From: Lachnospiraceae bacterium
GTDB lineage: Bacteria; Bacillota; Clostridia; Lachnospirales; Lachnospiraceae
DNA: 64,000 nt
Assembly (NCBI GenBank): GCA_004558185.1
Contig: SFDP01000024.1
Coordinates: 1-64,000, forward strand
Reading direction: 5' to 3'
Position numbers and translations under genes: made by a program
Shown here: positions 8,116 through 16,206 of the stretch, one piece after another
How positions within the stretch are numbered: position 1 is the stretch's first letter
Layout: the number at the start of each line of letters is the position of its first letter
Notes under the pieces: model-generated
Database searches by the model: none
The model's input: only the letters and a program-made list of their open reading frames with translations
Told to the model about the DNA's origin: nothing

Positions 8116-9261
8116 TTATACAACAAGTGCCCTTACTTTACCAATGAGGATTTCATCATTTTTTGCAATTCCCATTATTTCTCCCGGCCTTAGCTTCATC
8201 CCGTTGAGACTGGTTCCATTGGTGGAGTTCATATCCATAATGGCAATCTCTCCATTGTACTCAATAAATCTGCAATGTATACGGCTGACCGAGCTGTCCT
8301 CCATAACCACTGACACCTCCCCTCTGATTTTTCCCACGGTGACCGGCATATCTTTAAGCACAGCCGATCGCAGCTTACCCCTTTCCTTCCATTGCAGTCT
8401 CCATTCTTCTGCTTCACTTTCAAAAAAAATGGTTTCGGGATATTCCCAAAGTTCTTCTGAGAAATCTTTTTTTTCATCTTCATTTATCCGCAGATCAAAT
8501 GCTGAAGCCGTTTTTTCTTTTCGGGAAAATAAACCGAAAAAAAATCTTCGCTTTTTCTTTTTTTCAGTTTTTTTCTTCCTGCTAAATCCAATCGAGGGTA
8601 TTTCCTCGTCTGCCTTATAGCCTTTCCCGTCTTCCTGTTTTAATGCTTCAACATCCAAAATGGAAGGACTGTCTTCCGGCTGATACCGTTCCATGTCTTT
8701 CTTTTTCTGTCTTTTTAATATATTTTCTCTCTCTATTATGGGTAAAAACTGGTACAGAGAAAAATTCGTCTGGCTCTGCTGCTTATAAAACAGGTAGGCT
8801 GCATTAATTCCGTTTTCATCCCTGGGACTCATTTTTTCCAGAAAGAACTCCGCCAGCTTTCTCAGTCCCTGATGCTCTGTTCTTTCCCATGGAAGCAGGG
8901 CTGCCCACAGACTGTTATTTTCTGTGTCCCAGTAGAGAAACTCAGGCTCTGCCAAAACAAATTTATCCGGCAGGAGATAATTTCTCAGCTCTTCCAAGAG
9001 GCTGACGAGCTGATTCAAAATTGTCGTCATATCCTCCAGTTCCATTTCCCTGTCCTTATATTCCTGCTGTAAACTGATTTTTCCCGTAATATCCAGATAG
9101 AAATAGGCCTTTCCCTCCTCCAGCCGTTCTCTGGCCGGTAAAATGCCCCTGATTGAATTTTCTTCCAGCATTTGAAAAGCATACTGCTTTCGGTCAATTT
9201 GCAGGGGAATATTTACCTGCATATAGCTGGCATATAAATCTGTTTTATAACGTATTTCCAT
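8116..9261 (-). CDS. FHA-domain protein of the Tad pilus operon
   Basis: A 381-residue protein. The N-terminal two hundred residues match the uncharacterised domain (DUF6382-like) usual in Clostridia Tad loci. A basic linker (about 215-245, many Lys/Arg) follows, and the last 80 residues are a forkhead-associated domain: G-K-I-R-G-E-V, then S-V-S-R-I-H-C-R-F, then D-M-N-S-T-N-G-T-S-L-N-G. FHA domains bind phosphothreonine, so it is probably a signalling input for pilus assembly. No membrane segment is present. Start chosen at the ATG following GAGAGG; an upstream 25-codon extension is the repeated leader cassette. It is the last gene of the leftward Tad operon. Confidence 0.85.
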   Translation of the reverse strand: MEIRYKTDLYASYMQVNIPLQIDRKQYAFQMLEENSIRGILPARERLEEGKAYFYLDITGKISLQQEYKDREMELEDMTTILNQLVSLLEELRNYLLPDKFVLAEPEFLYWDTENNSLWAALLPWERTEHQGLRKLAEFFLEKMSPRDENGINAAYLFYKQQSQTNFSLYQFLPIIERENILKRQKKKDMERYQPEDSPSILDVEALKQEDGKGYKADEEIPSIGFSRKKKTEKKKKRRFFFGLFSRKEKTASAFDLRINEDEKKDFSEELWEYPETIFFESEAEEWRLQWKERGKLRSAVLKDMPVTVGKIRGEVSVVMEDSSVSRIHCRFIEYNGEIAIMDMNSTNGTSLNGMKLRPGEIMGIAKNDEILIGKVRALVV

Positions 9262-9303
9262 TTTTCCTCTCATTCTGCTGCTTAAGAGCATTTCCATCCC
9301 AGA
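9259..9303 (-). repeat. Repeated leader cassette carrying a ribosome-binding site, copy 2
   Basis: Read leftward it holds CTGGGATGGAA and AGCAGCAGAATGAGAGG, in the same order and spacing as copy 1 at 2974-3019, ending at the ATG of the FHA gene. Confidence 0.6.
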
Positions 9304-9364
9304 GACTTTGTGCATCAGCATAGATCCCGGGCTCATCCTTTGTCTCTTTTTACCTATTCATTGC

Positions 9365-9811
9365 TTAACGCTCCCCTCCCAAGGCTCTTATGGAGCGGAT
9401 AATCGATACCGGCTCCAGTCTTTTTGCTTCCGCTGTGCCTTCAAATTCCCAAAAGCCGGACTGAGTAAAAAACCATTTTTCCCAGGGCATATGGATAGAC
9501 ATGGACACTCTTACCTTAACCTTGGAAAAGGATACCTCCACCCGGCTTTGCAGGTTTTCCACCGCAAGCAAGCGTTGTCCGATAAGCTCCTTAAGCTGTT
9601 CATAGGTATATTCTTCTATTTGTGCATTGCTTCCTTCCTGCTGAAGGCTCCCGCGCAAAGCCGCAGTATACGCAATCTGGCGAAGCAGACATACATTATA
9701 GAGGTAGAAGCCAAGATAGATGGAGAAAGCAATTCCCAACAGAATTAAAGGTATGATGAAGGAGGCTTCAATCGTCATATAGGCCTGACAGCCTTTTCTC
9801 TGCTTATCCAT
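9365..9811 (-). CDS. tadE: TadE-family pseudopilin
   Basis: 148 residues with the TadE pattern: a short basic N-terminus, then M-T-I-E-A-S-F-I-I-P (residues 12-21) at the head of a 25-residue hydrophobic helix that is anchored in the membrane, and an extracytoplasmic domain. The Glu five residues into the mature helix is typical of type IVb prepilin-like substrates cut by a class III signal peptidase. It overlaps the peptidase gene upstream by 8 bases (9804-9811), so translation is coupled. Probable minor pilus subunit. Confidence 0.85.
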   Translation of the reverse strand: MDKQRKGCQAYMTIEASFIIPLILLGIAFSIYLGFYLYNVCLLRQIAYTAALRGSLQQEGSNAQIEEYTYEQLKELIGQRLLAVENLQSRVEVSFSKVKVRVSMSIHMPWEKWFFTQSGFWEFEGTAEAKRLEPVSIIRSIRALGGER

Positions 9812-10235
9812 AGCAAATCCTCCATATAATGAAGTTGGCTATCCAAAGAAAGGGAATAAAGGGAATTCGAGTATTTCGGTTTGCTTTTTTTCTGCAAAGC
9901 AATATTCCTGCCCAGAAAGCTGCCATAAGAAGGGCAAACAACCAGACATACCAAATCAGGGGGAAGGCCAGACAGCCACCTAAGATCAATAAAAGGATTC
10001 CGTCTCCGTATCCAACCTTTTCTCCTGTCAGCCTGGCACAAAACAGAAAGAGCAGCCCCGGCAGCAACCGAAAAGCCGTTTCCCCCAATGAAAAATCTTT
10101 CCCACTCCATTCCTGCCACAAAAATCCAAGTTCAAGTACGATTCCAACCCACAGGTAGGCAAGGCTGACCTCCTTTTTCTTTCCGTCAATATACGCTCCT
10201 ACTCCCAGATAGCACATGACAATCACTTCCTGCAT
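9804..10235 (-). CDS. Prepilin peptidase, A24 type (second in the operon)
   Basis: Polytopic aspartic peptidase that trims Flp/TadE-type signal sequences. The two catalytic Asp sites are seen as Y-I-D-G-K-K-K-E near residue 15 and G-Y-G-D-G near residue 75 (GxGD motif). Four or more hydrophobic segments cover the rest of its 143 residues. I start it at the ATG after AAAGGACCT because this clears the preceding gene, which ends at 10274. It is one of two A24 peptidases in the same operon (the other at 17188-17727). Confidence 0.82.
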   Translation of the reverse strand: MQEVIVMCYLGVGAYIDGKKKEVSLAYLWVGIVLELGFLWQEWSGKDFSLGETAFRLLPGLLFLFCARLTGEKVGYGDGILLLILGGCLAFPLIWYVWLFALLMAAFWAGILLCRKKANRNTRIPFIPFLWIANFIIWRICYG

Positions 10236-10273
10236 AGGTCCTTTCTCCTTCATTAGTACATAATTCTTAGCTT

Positions 10274-11098
10274 TTATAGTCCACATTTGCTGCAGGCGGG
10301 TACCCCGGCCAGTTGTGAAAGATATACTCCTTTAACCGTTCGTTTCAATCCTTGACAACCCAGGGTGGCATGATAGCGGTCGCCCTGTTCAGTAAGATAG
10401 ACCAGGGCAGAGAATTCTCCGTTTCCGCAGTATTCACAAGGGGAATAACGGGCACCGCCCCTGTTTCTTTCCTGTTCCACCAGGGCAAAAGGAAACACCT
10501 TAATGGAAAGAGCCAGGTGAGTACAGGTTCTGCTCTTGTGATAAACCTCCCCATAGCTGGTTATGTAAACTATTTCTTCTTCCTTTTTTCGTTTTCCCTG
10601 CCCCGCTGCATCATAGCCTGTCCAGGGCTTAACCACACACTGTACGGACAGCAATGCTCTGGGAGCCGCCAGGAAAGGAATAGGAGAATCCACGGCTTCT
10701 GCCTCTTTAAGACAAATCATCTCATCACTTCCACCCACTCCTTCTCCTGCTGCATAGGCATACACCGCCAATTCCTTTCCCTGCTGCTGCAGTTTCCCCA
10801 GTCGCTCTCCATATTGAATAAACAGGAAGATAAACGAGAAAACATTTACGACAAAAAAGAGAAAACAGAAAAAGGAAACCGATGCTTCCAGAGACATAGA
10901 TGCCTTCATTCCACAAGAAGCAAAGCGGGATGCTTTTTGGAATTGAATGAAATAATCGTGTATAGGGGAACACCTATTATTTTTGCTATAAGGATTAAGT
11001 GTTGATTTTCGTAAAATAGGGGGTCTATTTTTACGATCTGTCTGGAGAGAAGCTTTTGTGTCTTGTTGAATAGTTTCTGTTTGCATCCCAAAAAGCAT
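10274..11098 (-). CDS. TadE-like pilin with His/Cys metal-site repeats and an acquired N-terminus
   Basis: The recognisable protein starts at residue 64 with M-K-A-S-M-S-L-E-A-S-V, a TadE-like head on a 30-residue hydrophobic helix. The outer domain ends in two similar blocks: Y-H-K-S-R-T-C-T-H-L followed by Y-S-P-C-E-Y-C, and Y-H-A-T-L-G-C-Q-G-L followed by A-C-S-K-C-G. Each has His, Cys and CxxC, so each could bind a metal ion. Residues 1-63 are basic, low in hydrophobics, and are coded by an inverted-repeat element (10922-11106). AGGAGG lies just outside the element and the ATG used is in its terminal repeat, so the extra segment is probably translated. A start at residue 64 lacks a good ribosome site. 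Confidence 0.75.
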   Translation of the reverse strand: MLFGMQTETIQQDTKASLQTDRKNRPPILRKSTLNPYSKNNRCSPIHDYFIQFQKASRFASCGMKASMSLEASVSFFCFLFFVVNVFSFIFLFIQYGERLGKLQQQGKELAVYAYAAGEGVGGSDEMICLKEAEAVDSPIPFLAAPRALLSVQCVVKPWTGYDAAGQGKRKKEEEIVYITSYGEVYHKSRTCTHLALSIKVFPFALVEQERNRGGARYSPCEYCGNGEFSALVYLTEQGDRYHATLGCQGLKRTVKGVYLSQLAGVPACSKCGL

Positions 11099-11106
11099 CC
11101 TGCTTT
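10922..11106. mobile_element. 185-bp inverted-repeat (MITE-like) element inside a pilin gene
   Basis: Terminal inverted repeats match at 18 of 19 positions: AAAGCGGGATGCTTTTTGG at 10922-10940, and the reverse of 11088-11106 is AAAGCAGGATGCTTTTTGG. The interior has at least two more hairpins, including TCGTAAAATA with TATTTTTACGA and ATAGG with CCTAT. No transposase. I see no clear target-site duplication. It reads through in one frame to give residues 1-63 of the pilin gene. Confidence 0.65.
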
Positions 11107-11165
11107 ACTCCTCCTTTCCTGAAGTCTTCATTAGTCCCGAGAGATCTGCACTTTTCCCATACCAG

Positions 11166-12617
11166 TCAGTAGGTAAAATGTCTGGTGATTTCATAGCTGT
11201 AGCCATATCCGCTGCTTACATTGGCCTTAGCTTTGAGTGCCTCTATACACCCATCCATTTGGAAATATTCATTTCCCGATGTCAGCCGAATATCCATTTC
11301 ACAAATGTCCATAAACCTCTCCAATATTTTTTCTTCTCCCCTTATATAGAGAAAGCCTTCCAAAAAATCTCTGTAATCCATGCCCTTATCTGCACTGCGG
11401 TATTCATCCAGATGTGCCGTAAAATTAACCAAATGCAGCAGGGGCGTGTTCCAGCTATTATCATCTTTACCCAGGGGGATTTTATTTCCATCCAGGAGAA
11501 TACGAATATCCTGTACACTTTCGGCATAGCCCCAGGCAAACAGAATGGTCAGCTTTACCGGCTCCACTAATTCCGGCATCAGTGCCAATCCGCTGATTAC
11601 TGCTGCCAATGCTTCGGCCTGTGCCTGTTTATCCTGACTGGAAAACAGATACAGGGTATTGACTGCCTGCCGGATATGCAGGATATCCTCCAGTACCCTA
11701 CACAAGTTCTCATCATCTTTGCTCTCTCCTTTTAATAAATATTCCAGTTGGTAGGACAATACCCCTTTATCCAGAGTATTTCCGTAATAACCACATTTTT
11801 CAAATAGGTACTCCTGCAAAAGAACCCTGCCCGCCGTCTGTTCGATCATACTCTCTTTGGTTTCCAATTCTCCTGTCCCTTTTAGAGGCCGGCGGTGACT
11901 AAAATAGTTTTCCGGATGTATTTCCACAGCAGAAACAGCAGTTCCCGGAGGGAGCGCTGTTTTCAGAATACCTGTCCCTCTCGTTTCTCTGATATAATCT
12001 GCCGGATTATCTACAGCAGGCTCAGCCTCCTCCTGCTGCTCTTCCTGCAGTTGTCTTCTCCTGTTTTCCAACAACTCATCAATTTCTTCATGAGCCTGAT
12101 CCCATCTGGCATTAATCTCGTCACTGCTCATCCCATTGGGTTGGATAAGATTAAAGTTTTCTGCGGCCTTTTCCACGAGATTAATTCCTTTTTTGCTTTT
12201 CATATAGTCTACTATTTGCCGCTTCAATACCTGTCCCTGCTCATCTGAAGGCCTAAGACAGGCCTCCAGAGTAACATTATCACAGCTTAATCCGGTTAAA
12301 TCCCTAAATCCCATAAGACCTGTGATTTCCTTTATAAAATTTTGGTTCATATAATATTGGAGATGTTCTTCTACTAAATCTGTGGAGGGACTTCCCTCCC
12401 CATAGGTGGTATCAATATAAAACAAATCATATTGCTCCAGAAGCTGTCTGTTATATTCCCCAAAAACAGAGTATAGCCCAATGTCCATTACCCCTTCTGT
12501 TTCCAGTCGGATAGTCTGTATCCGAACTCCTTCAATCAGAGTGAAAATCAGGGACAGCATTACCCCTAATGTAAGGGCAAGATATAAGGTAATGTAACCG
12601 CCTTCCTGCCTCCTCAT
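11166..12617 (-). CDS. DUF5702-type Tad locus protein (TadG-like)
   Basis: 483 residues. It starts M-R-R-Q-E-G-G-Y-I-T-L-Y-L-A-L, a prepilin-like G-G/Y junction before one membrane helix (about 8-28). The rest is a large extracytoplasmic domain that is acidic and mostly helical. The family is regularly found in Firmicutes Tad loci beside tadE-type genes. It probably forms part of the pilus base or tip. The start codon overlaps the stop codon of the flp gene by one base (TAATG), so the two are translationally coupled. Role within the pilus is not known. Confidence 0.8.
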   Translation of the reverse strand: MRRQEGGYITLYLALTLGVMLSLIFTLIEGVRIQTIRLETEGVMDIGLYSVFGEYNRQLLEQYDLFYIDTTYGEGSPSTDLVEEHLQYYMNQNFIKEITGLMGFRDLTGLSCDNVTLEACLRPSDEQGQVLKRQIVDYMKSKKGINLVEKAAENFNLIQPNGMSSDEINARWDQAHEEIDELLENRRRQLQEEQQEEAEPAVDNPADYIRETRGTGILKTALPPGTAVSAVEIHPENYFSHRRPLKGTGELETKESMIEQTAGRVLLQEYLFEKCGYYGNTLDKGVLSYQLEYLLKGESKDDENLCRVLEDILHIRQAVNTLYLFSSQDKQAQAEALAAVISGLALMPELVEPVKLTILFAWGYAESVQDIRILLDGNKIPLGKDDNSWNTPLLHLVNFTAHLDEYRSADKGMDYRDFLEGFLYIRGEEKILERFMDICEMDIRLTSGNEYFQMDGCIEALKAKANVSSGYGYSYEITRHFTY

Positions 12618-12787
12618 TAAACTGACTTTGCCTGTCTGGTTATCTTCTCAAAGATTGCTTCTACCAGAGAAGTCAACTGATCCTTGAAAATAATGACCAG
12701 GCTGATGAGGACCACAATAATAAGAATGATTTCAACAGTTCCCATTCCTTCATCTTCCATAAAAAAATCTTTCCAGTTTTTTAACAT
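12617..12787 (-). CDS. flp: Flp-type IVb pilin
   Basis: A 56-residue major pilin subunit. The leader ends E-D-E-G, the cut is expected before M-G-T-V-E, and Glu is at +5 of the mature chain, followed by an 18-residue hydrophobic helix (I-I-L-I-I-V-V-L-I-S-L-V-I-I-F). A short amphipathic tail with K-I-T-R-Q-A-K follows. Start chosen at the ATG with GAGAGG five bases upstream. It lies between TadC and DUF5702. Such short pilins are assembled by the TadA/B/C machine into Flp fibres used for adhesion. Confidence 0.88.
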   Translation of the reverse strand: MLKNWKDFFMEDEGMGTVEIILIIVVLISLVIIFKDQLTSLVEAIFEKITRQAKSV

Positions 12788-12816
12788 ATTTACCTCTCTT
12801 TCTGCTGCTTTAGCGC
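12785..12816 (-). repeat. Leader cassette with ribosome-binding site, diverged copy 3
   Basis: Read leftward, GCTAAAGCAGCAGAAAGAGAGG, then TAAATATG. It is similar to copies at 2974-3019 and 9259-9303 but lacks the distal CTGGGATGGAA block. Confidence 0.35.
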
Positions 12817-12831
12817 ATTTTTGTTGTTTCA

Positions 12832-14160
12832 TTAAAGTTGGAAGGAAAAGCAGGCCGGTACGATAATTAAGATCATTACCATCCCAAGCATCAGCATCAT
12901 GGGAAGCAACAGCTTTGTTCCCGCCTCTTCTCCCTTTCGCTTAACCTGATTTTTTCTCTCTTCATTAGCCCGCCAGCTCTCCTGACGAAGAGTATCCAGT
13001 ATGTTTGCCGCCCCCTTCTGTACAGTTTGTATTAACAGAGTGGACAGCTTCCGATAAAGGGGAAGACTGCATCGTCTGCCCAAAAGCTCATAGGCTTCGA
13101 TTTCTCCCAGTCCATTCTCCATACGGCGGCAGATATAGCCCAGCTCCTCATACAAAAATTCTATTCTTTTTCCTTTCCCTCTTTTTTGTCTGTCATCCTG
13201 CACTATTCTGTATAATGCACCCTTCACTGTCATGCCTGCCTCCATAAGAAGAGTGAGCTTACTGACGAATTCCGAATATTGAGCCTGTAAACACCTGTCC
13301 CGTTCCTGAGCCTGTTTATGTACCTCCTTGTCCTTTTCATACCAGACTGCTGCCAATACGATAGGAAGAAAAAGGAAGAGGATAAACACTCCTTTTCCAG
13401 TAGGATAGCGCCAATTCAGCTCCTTTCCTCCCTCTGTCCGGGGCAGGAAAAGGAATTCCTCCTCTCTGCTCTCCCTTTCTTCAGCCTGAATACCTGCGGA
13501 TAATCTTCGTAAAAAGGAATCCTCTGTTCCTTCCTCTTCATCTATAACACGGACAAAAAGATGATGCTCCTGTTTCCATTCTCCATACTCCATGGTTACC
13601 GTAAGCTCAACGATCCCATCCTCTTGGGCCTGCCCATTTTCAGGAGTTTCTCCTTCCGGCTCCTTATCCCTTCGTATCCTTCCCTGGCTGTCCACCAGAC
13701 TATTGTTGCTGCTTCTCCAGCTTAAGAGCAGTGGATAACCCTCTACTTCCTGGGGAAGATTCAGGTCCTTACTGATCTGGTCCACACTTTCGTTTTCTCC
13801 CAGGATAATTTGGGGCAGAGCATCTGCAAGCTGTTGGAAATATGACTCAACTTCCTCTTTACTATACTCCTTCTCTCCCAGCGTAACGGTAATAGGCTGC
13901 CACGCCTCTTCCTCTCTTTGTACCTCTAAGGTCACTTCCTTCTTCCCTCTCCCATAGGGATTACGCTCAATGGAATTTCCTTCTTCCAGTCTTCTTTGCT
14001 GAAAAGTCTGATAAGCCAGCAGACTCATCAGAATGCTTCCTGCCAAAAAGAGTAGCAGCATATCCTTTTTCTTTTTCTTATAATAATTTTCGATCAAAAG
14101 CTCTTGGTTCTGTCCCACATACAGTTTGGAAAAATCCTTTTCAATCTGTTTTTTTCCCAT
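12832..14160 (-). CDS. tadC: TadC-type inner-membrane platform protein with an inserted outer domain
   Basis: 442 residues. The C-terminal half is a type II secretion F domain with the TadC pattern: L-T-L-L-M-E-A-G-M-T-V-K-G-A, the N-G-L-G-E-I-E-A-Y-E block, and a final membrane helix (about 420-438). Unusually, the N-terminal half has a membrane helix at about 34-50, then some 200 residues of hydrophilic, beta-rich and acidic sequence (about 55-255) before the second helix (about 260-280). That segment should face outward and contains an Ig-like stretch (S-W-R-S-S-N-N-S-L-V-D-S-Q-G-R-I). It works with TadB as the membrane platform for TadA. Confidence 0.85.
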   Translation of the reverse strand: MGKKQIEKDFSKLYVGQNQELLIENYYKKKKKDMLLLFLAGSILMSLLAYQTFQQRRLEEGNSIERNPYGRGKKEVTLEVQREEEAWQPITVTLGEKEYSKEEVESYFQQLADALPQIILGENESVDQISKDLNLPQEVEGYPLLLSWRSSNNSLVDSQGRIRRDKEPEGETPENGQAQEDGIVELTVTMEYGEWKQEHHLFVRVIDEEEGTEDSFLRRLSAGIQAEERESREEEFLFLPRTEGGKELNWRYPTGKGVFILFLFLPIVLAAVWYEKDKEVHKQAQERDRCLQAQYSEFVSKLTLLMEAGMTVKGALYRIVQDDRQKRGKGKRIEFLYEELGYICRRMENGLGEIEAYELLGRRCSLPLYRKLSTLLIQTVQKGAANILDTLRQESWRANEERKNQVKRKGEEAGTKLLLPMMLMLGMVMILIIVPACFSFQL

Positions 14161-14219
14161 AGCTTCCTCCTATTTCTTCAGCAAATAATCCCTTAATCCG
14201 ATCAGGCGGCACTGATTGG

Positions 14220-15032
14220 TTAAATTGCAATATCCGTAATCTTTTCTATCCAGCCCACAGCCATACAGTACAACAACAGGCAAACAGTCATAATCAGGAT
14301 TCCTGCCGGATTATGGTACAGGGGATCAAAATAGCCCGGTGATGTCAAATCCATATAGAACAAAAGGATGAAGGGGATCAGACACATGATCCGGCTTTCC
14401 ATTTTCCTGGCATGGATCAGGGTTTGGATTTCTTCTTTGATCTCCGCCTTTTCCTGTATCATATCCACCGTTCTTTTCATCATTTCCTGCCATCTCCCTC
14501 CTGTTTTCTTAGCAATAGAAAAGACTTCTGCAAATTCCTGTACTTCCCCTCCGGGACAGCGGTTTCCCAAATCAAGCAGTAATTGCTCAAGGGGAATTTG
14601 ATTATTCATTCCTCTTCGGATCACTAACAGCTCTCTGACCATATCTGCCGAGCTGCCATACAAATTCACTATATCCGTGTAACATTCTAAAAACGAATTT
14701 TCTATGGAATAGCCTGCCTGCAGATTAATATTTACACTAAGCAAAACCTCCCGAAATTCTTTTTCCAGCTGCTCACTTCGTTTTTTTATGCTCCTGGATT
14801 TTTTCTTTTTTCGATAAAAGTACAGCATCGGTGTTAAGAGAAGGAAGGCATAGATGCTGCGGTAAAAGAAGTAAGCGATGACTGCCATGATTCCCAATCC
14901 TTCCATTGTACACCTCAGCTCCTGGTAAACAGAAAAGGTACACCTTCCATAATCCTCAAGCCTCTGTTTACCTGATCTACGGATAGGAAATTCCTGCACT
15001 TTCCATTTTATAGCGGTTAATAAGCTGCCCAA
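14220..15032 (-). CDS. tadB: TadB-type inner-membrane platform protein
   Basis: Type II secretion F-family protein with two membrane helices near the N-terminal third (about 46-75) and one at the C-terminus, and an F domain between (L-S-V-N-I-N-Q-A-G-Y-S-I-E-N-like block near residues 95-115, then G-G-R-W-Q-E-M-M-K-R-T). It pairs with TadC. The start is uncertain: the longest frame begins with TTG at 15032 and overlaps tadA by 56 bases; a GTG lies at about 14999; an ATG at 14906 has GAGGTG before it. The residues before that ATG (L-E-D-Y-G-R-C-T-F-S) look like normal TadB sequence, so I keep the longer form. Confidence 0.82.
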   Translation of the reverse strand: MGSLLTAIKWKVQEFPIRRSGKQRLEDYGRCTFSVYQELRCTMEGLGIMAVIAYFFYRSIYAFLLLTPMLYFYRKKKKSRSIKKRSEQLEKEFREVLLSVNINLQAGYSIENSFLECYTDIVNLYGSSADMVRELLVIRRGMNNQIPLEQLLLDLGNRCPGGEVQEFAEVFSIAKKTGGRWQEMMKRTVDMIQEKAEIKEEIQTLIHARKMESRIMCLIPFILLFYMDLTSPGYFDPLYHNPAGILIMTVCLLLYCMAVGWIEKITDIAI

Positions 15033-16206
15033 CGCTGACCAGACCTCCTTTGATTTTTTCTTCCTTTTCCTCTCCTGCTTCCTGAAAACGATATAATGGA
15101 TTCAGTATGATCTGATCCCCCTTCATTCCTGAAATCTCTGTGATCTCCAGAACCTTCCTGGTTTTATCTCTAAGCCGTCCCAGATGAACGATCAAATCAA
15201 TCCCCGAAGCAATCTGTCTTCGTATTGCACTTACCGGAAGCTCCACGCCCATAAGAATCATCGTTTCCAGGCGAATCAGCATATCTGCTGCACTGTTTGC
15301 ATGGGCAGTAGACATACTGCCGTCATGACCACAATTCATCGCACTGCCGATCATATCCAATGCCTCTGCTCCCCGCACCTCCCCTACAATTATCCTGTCC
15401 GGTCTCATCCGCAGGCTGGCCTTGATCAAATCCCGAATAGTAATTACCTTTCCTCCTTCCAGATTTGCATTCCGGGTCTCCATGCGGATCAGATTCTCTA
15501 CCGACCAGAGCTGCAGCTCTGCACTGTCTTCAATGGTAATTACCCGCTCATCAGCAGGAATATACTGAGATAAGGCATTCAGAAAGGTAGTTTTGCCGCT
15601 GCCCGTTCCTCCGCTCACCAATATGTTATATCTGGCCTTTACCGCCTTTTGCAAAAAGTAGATTACCTCCTGACTTACAGCCCCATATTCCTTAAGCCTG
15701 TCCATGGTCATAGGAGATGCCGAAAAGCGGCGTATGGTCAGAATAGGCCCATTCAGCGCTATCGGGTAAAGCACTACATTAACCCGGGAGCCACCGGGAA
15801 GCCTGGCATCCACTATGGGAGAAGCCTCATTAACCGTTCGATTGCAGCCTGCTACGATCTGCTGGATAACCTGCAATAGCTTTTCTCCTGATTCAAACTC
15901 AGTGGATAATCGTTTCATCCTTCCTCCCTGCTCAATAAAAATATGAGTCGGTCCATTCACCATAATCTCCGTTACACTTTCATCCTCTAATAGCTCCTGC
16001 AGAACGTCTAGCTTCCTCAGGGAATAAAAGATCTCTTTCCCTATTCGTTTTCGCTCCTGCAAAGAAAAGCTGCTTCCCTCCTGCTTTCGCAGAAGATAAT
16101 GGCTGATCAGCTCCTGAATCTGTTCATCGCTAAGCTCATCTCCAAATGCCATATCCTCCATAATCTCCCGTCTGAGGCTGTTAATAAGGCTCTGTTTATC
16201 TCCCAT
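14977..16206 (-). CDS. tadA: TadA/CpaF-type pilus assembly ATPase
   Basis: Hexameric cytosolic ATPase that drives Flp pilus assembly. 409 residues. The N-terminal CpaF region has the E-I-M-V-N-G-P pattern (about 105-111), the Walker A is G-G-T-G-S-G-K-T-T-F, the Asp box is I-T-I-E-D-S-A-E-L, Walker B-region I-I-V-G-E-V-R-G-A-E, and the His box M-S-T-A-H-A-N-S. All catalytic elements are intact. Start after GGAGG with spacing of six. It overlaps the TadZ gene upstream by 11 bases and TadB downstream, so the block is translationally coupled. Confidence 0.95.
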   Translation of the reverse strand: MGDKQSLINSLRREIMEDMAFGDELSDEQIQELISHYLLRKQEGSSFSLQERKRIGKEIFYSLRKLDVLQELLEDESVTEIMVNGPTHIFIEQGGRMKRLSTEFESGEKLLQVIQQIVAGCNRTVNEASPIVDARLPGGSRVNVVLYPIALNGPILTIRRFSASPMTMDRLKEYGAVSQEVIYFLQKAVKARYNILVSGGTGSGKTTFLNALSQYIPADERVITIEDSAELQLWSVENLIRMETRNANLEGGKVITIRDLIKASLRMRPDRIIVGEVRGAEALDMIGSAMNCGHDGSMSTAHANSAADMLIRLETMILMGVELPVSAIRRQIASGIDLIVHLGRLRDKTRKVLEITEISGMKGDQIILNPLYRFQEAGEEKEEKIKGGLVSVGQLINRYKMESAGISYP

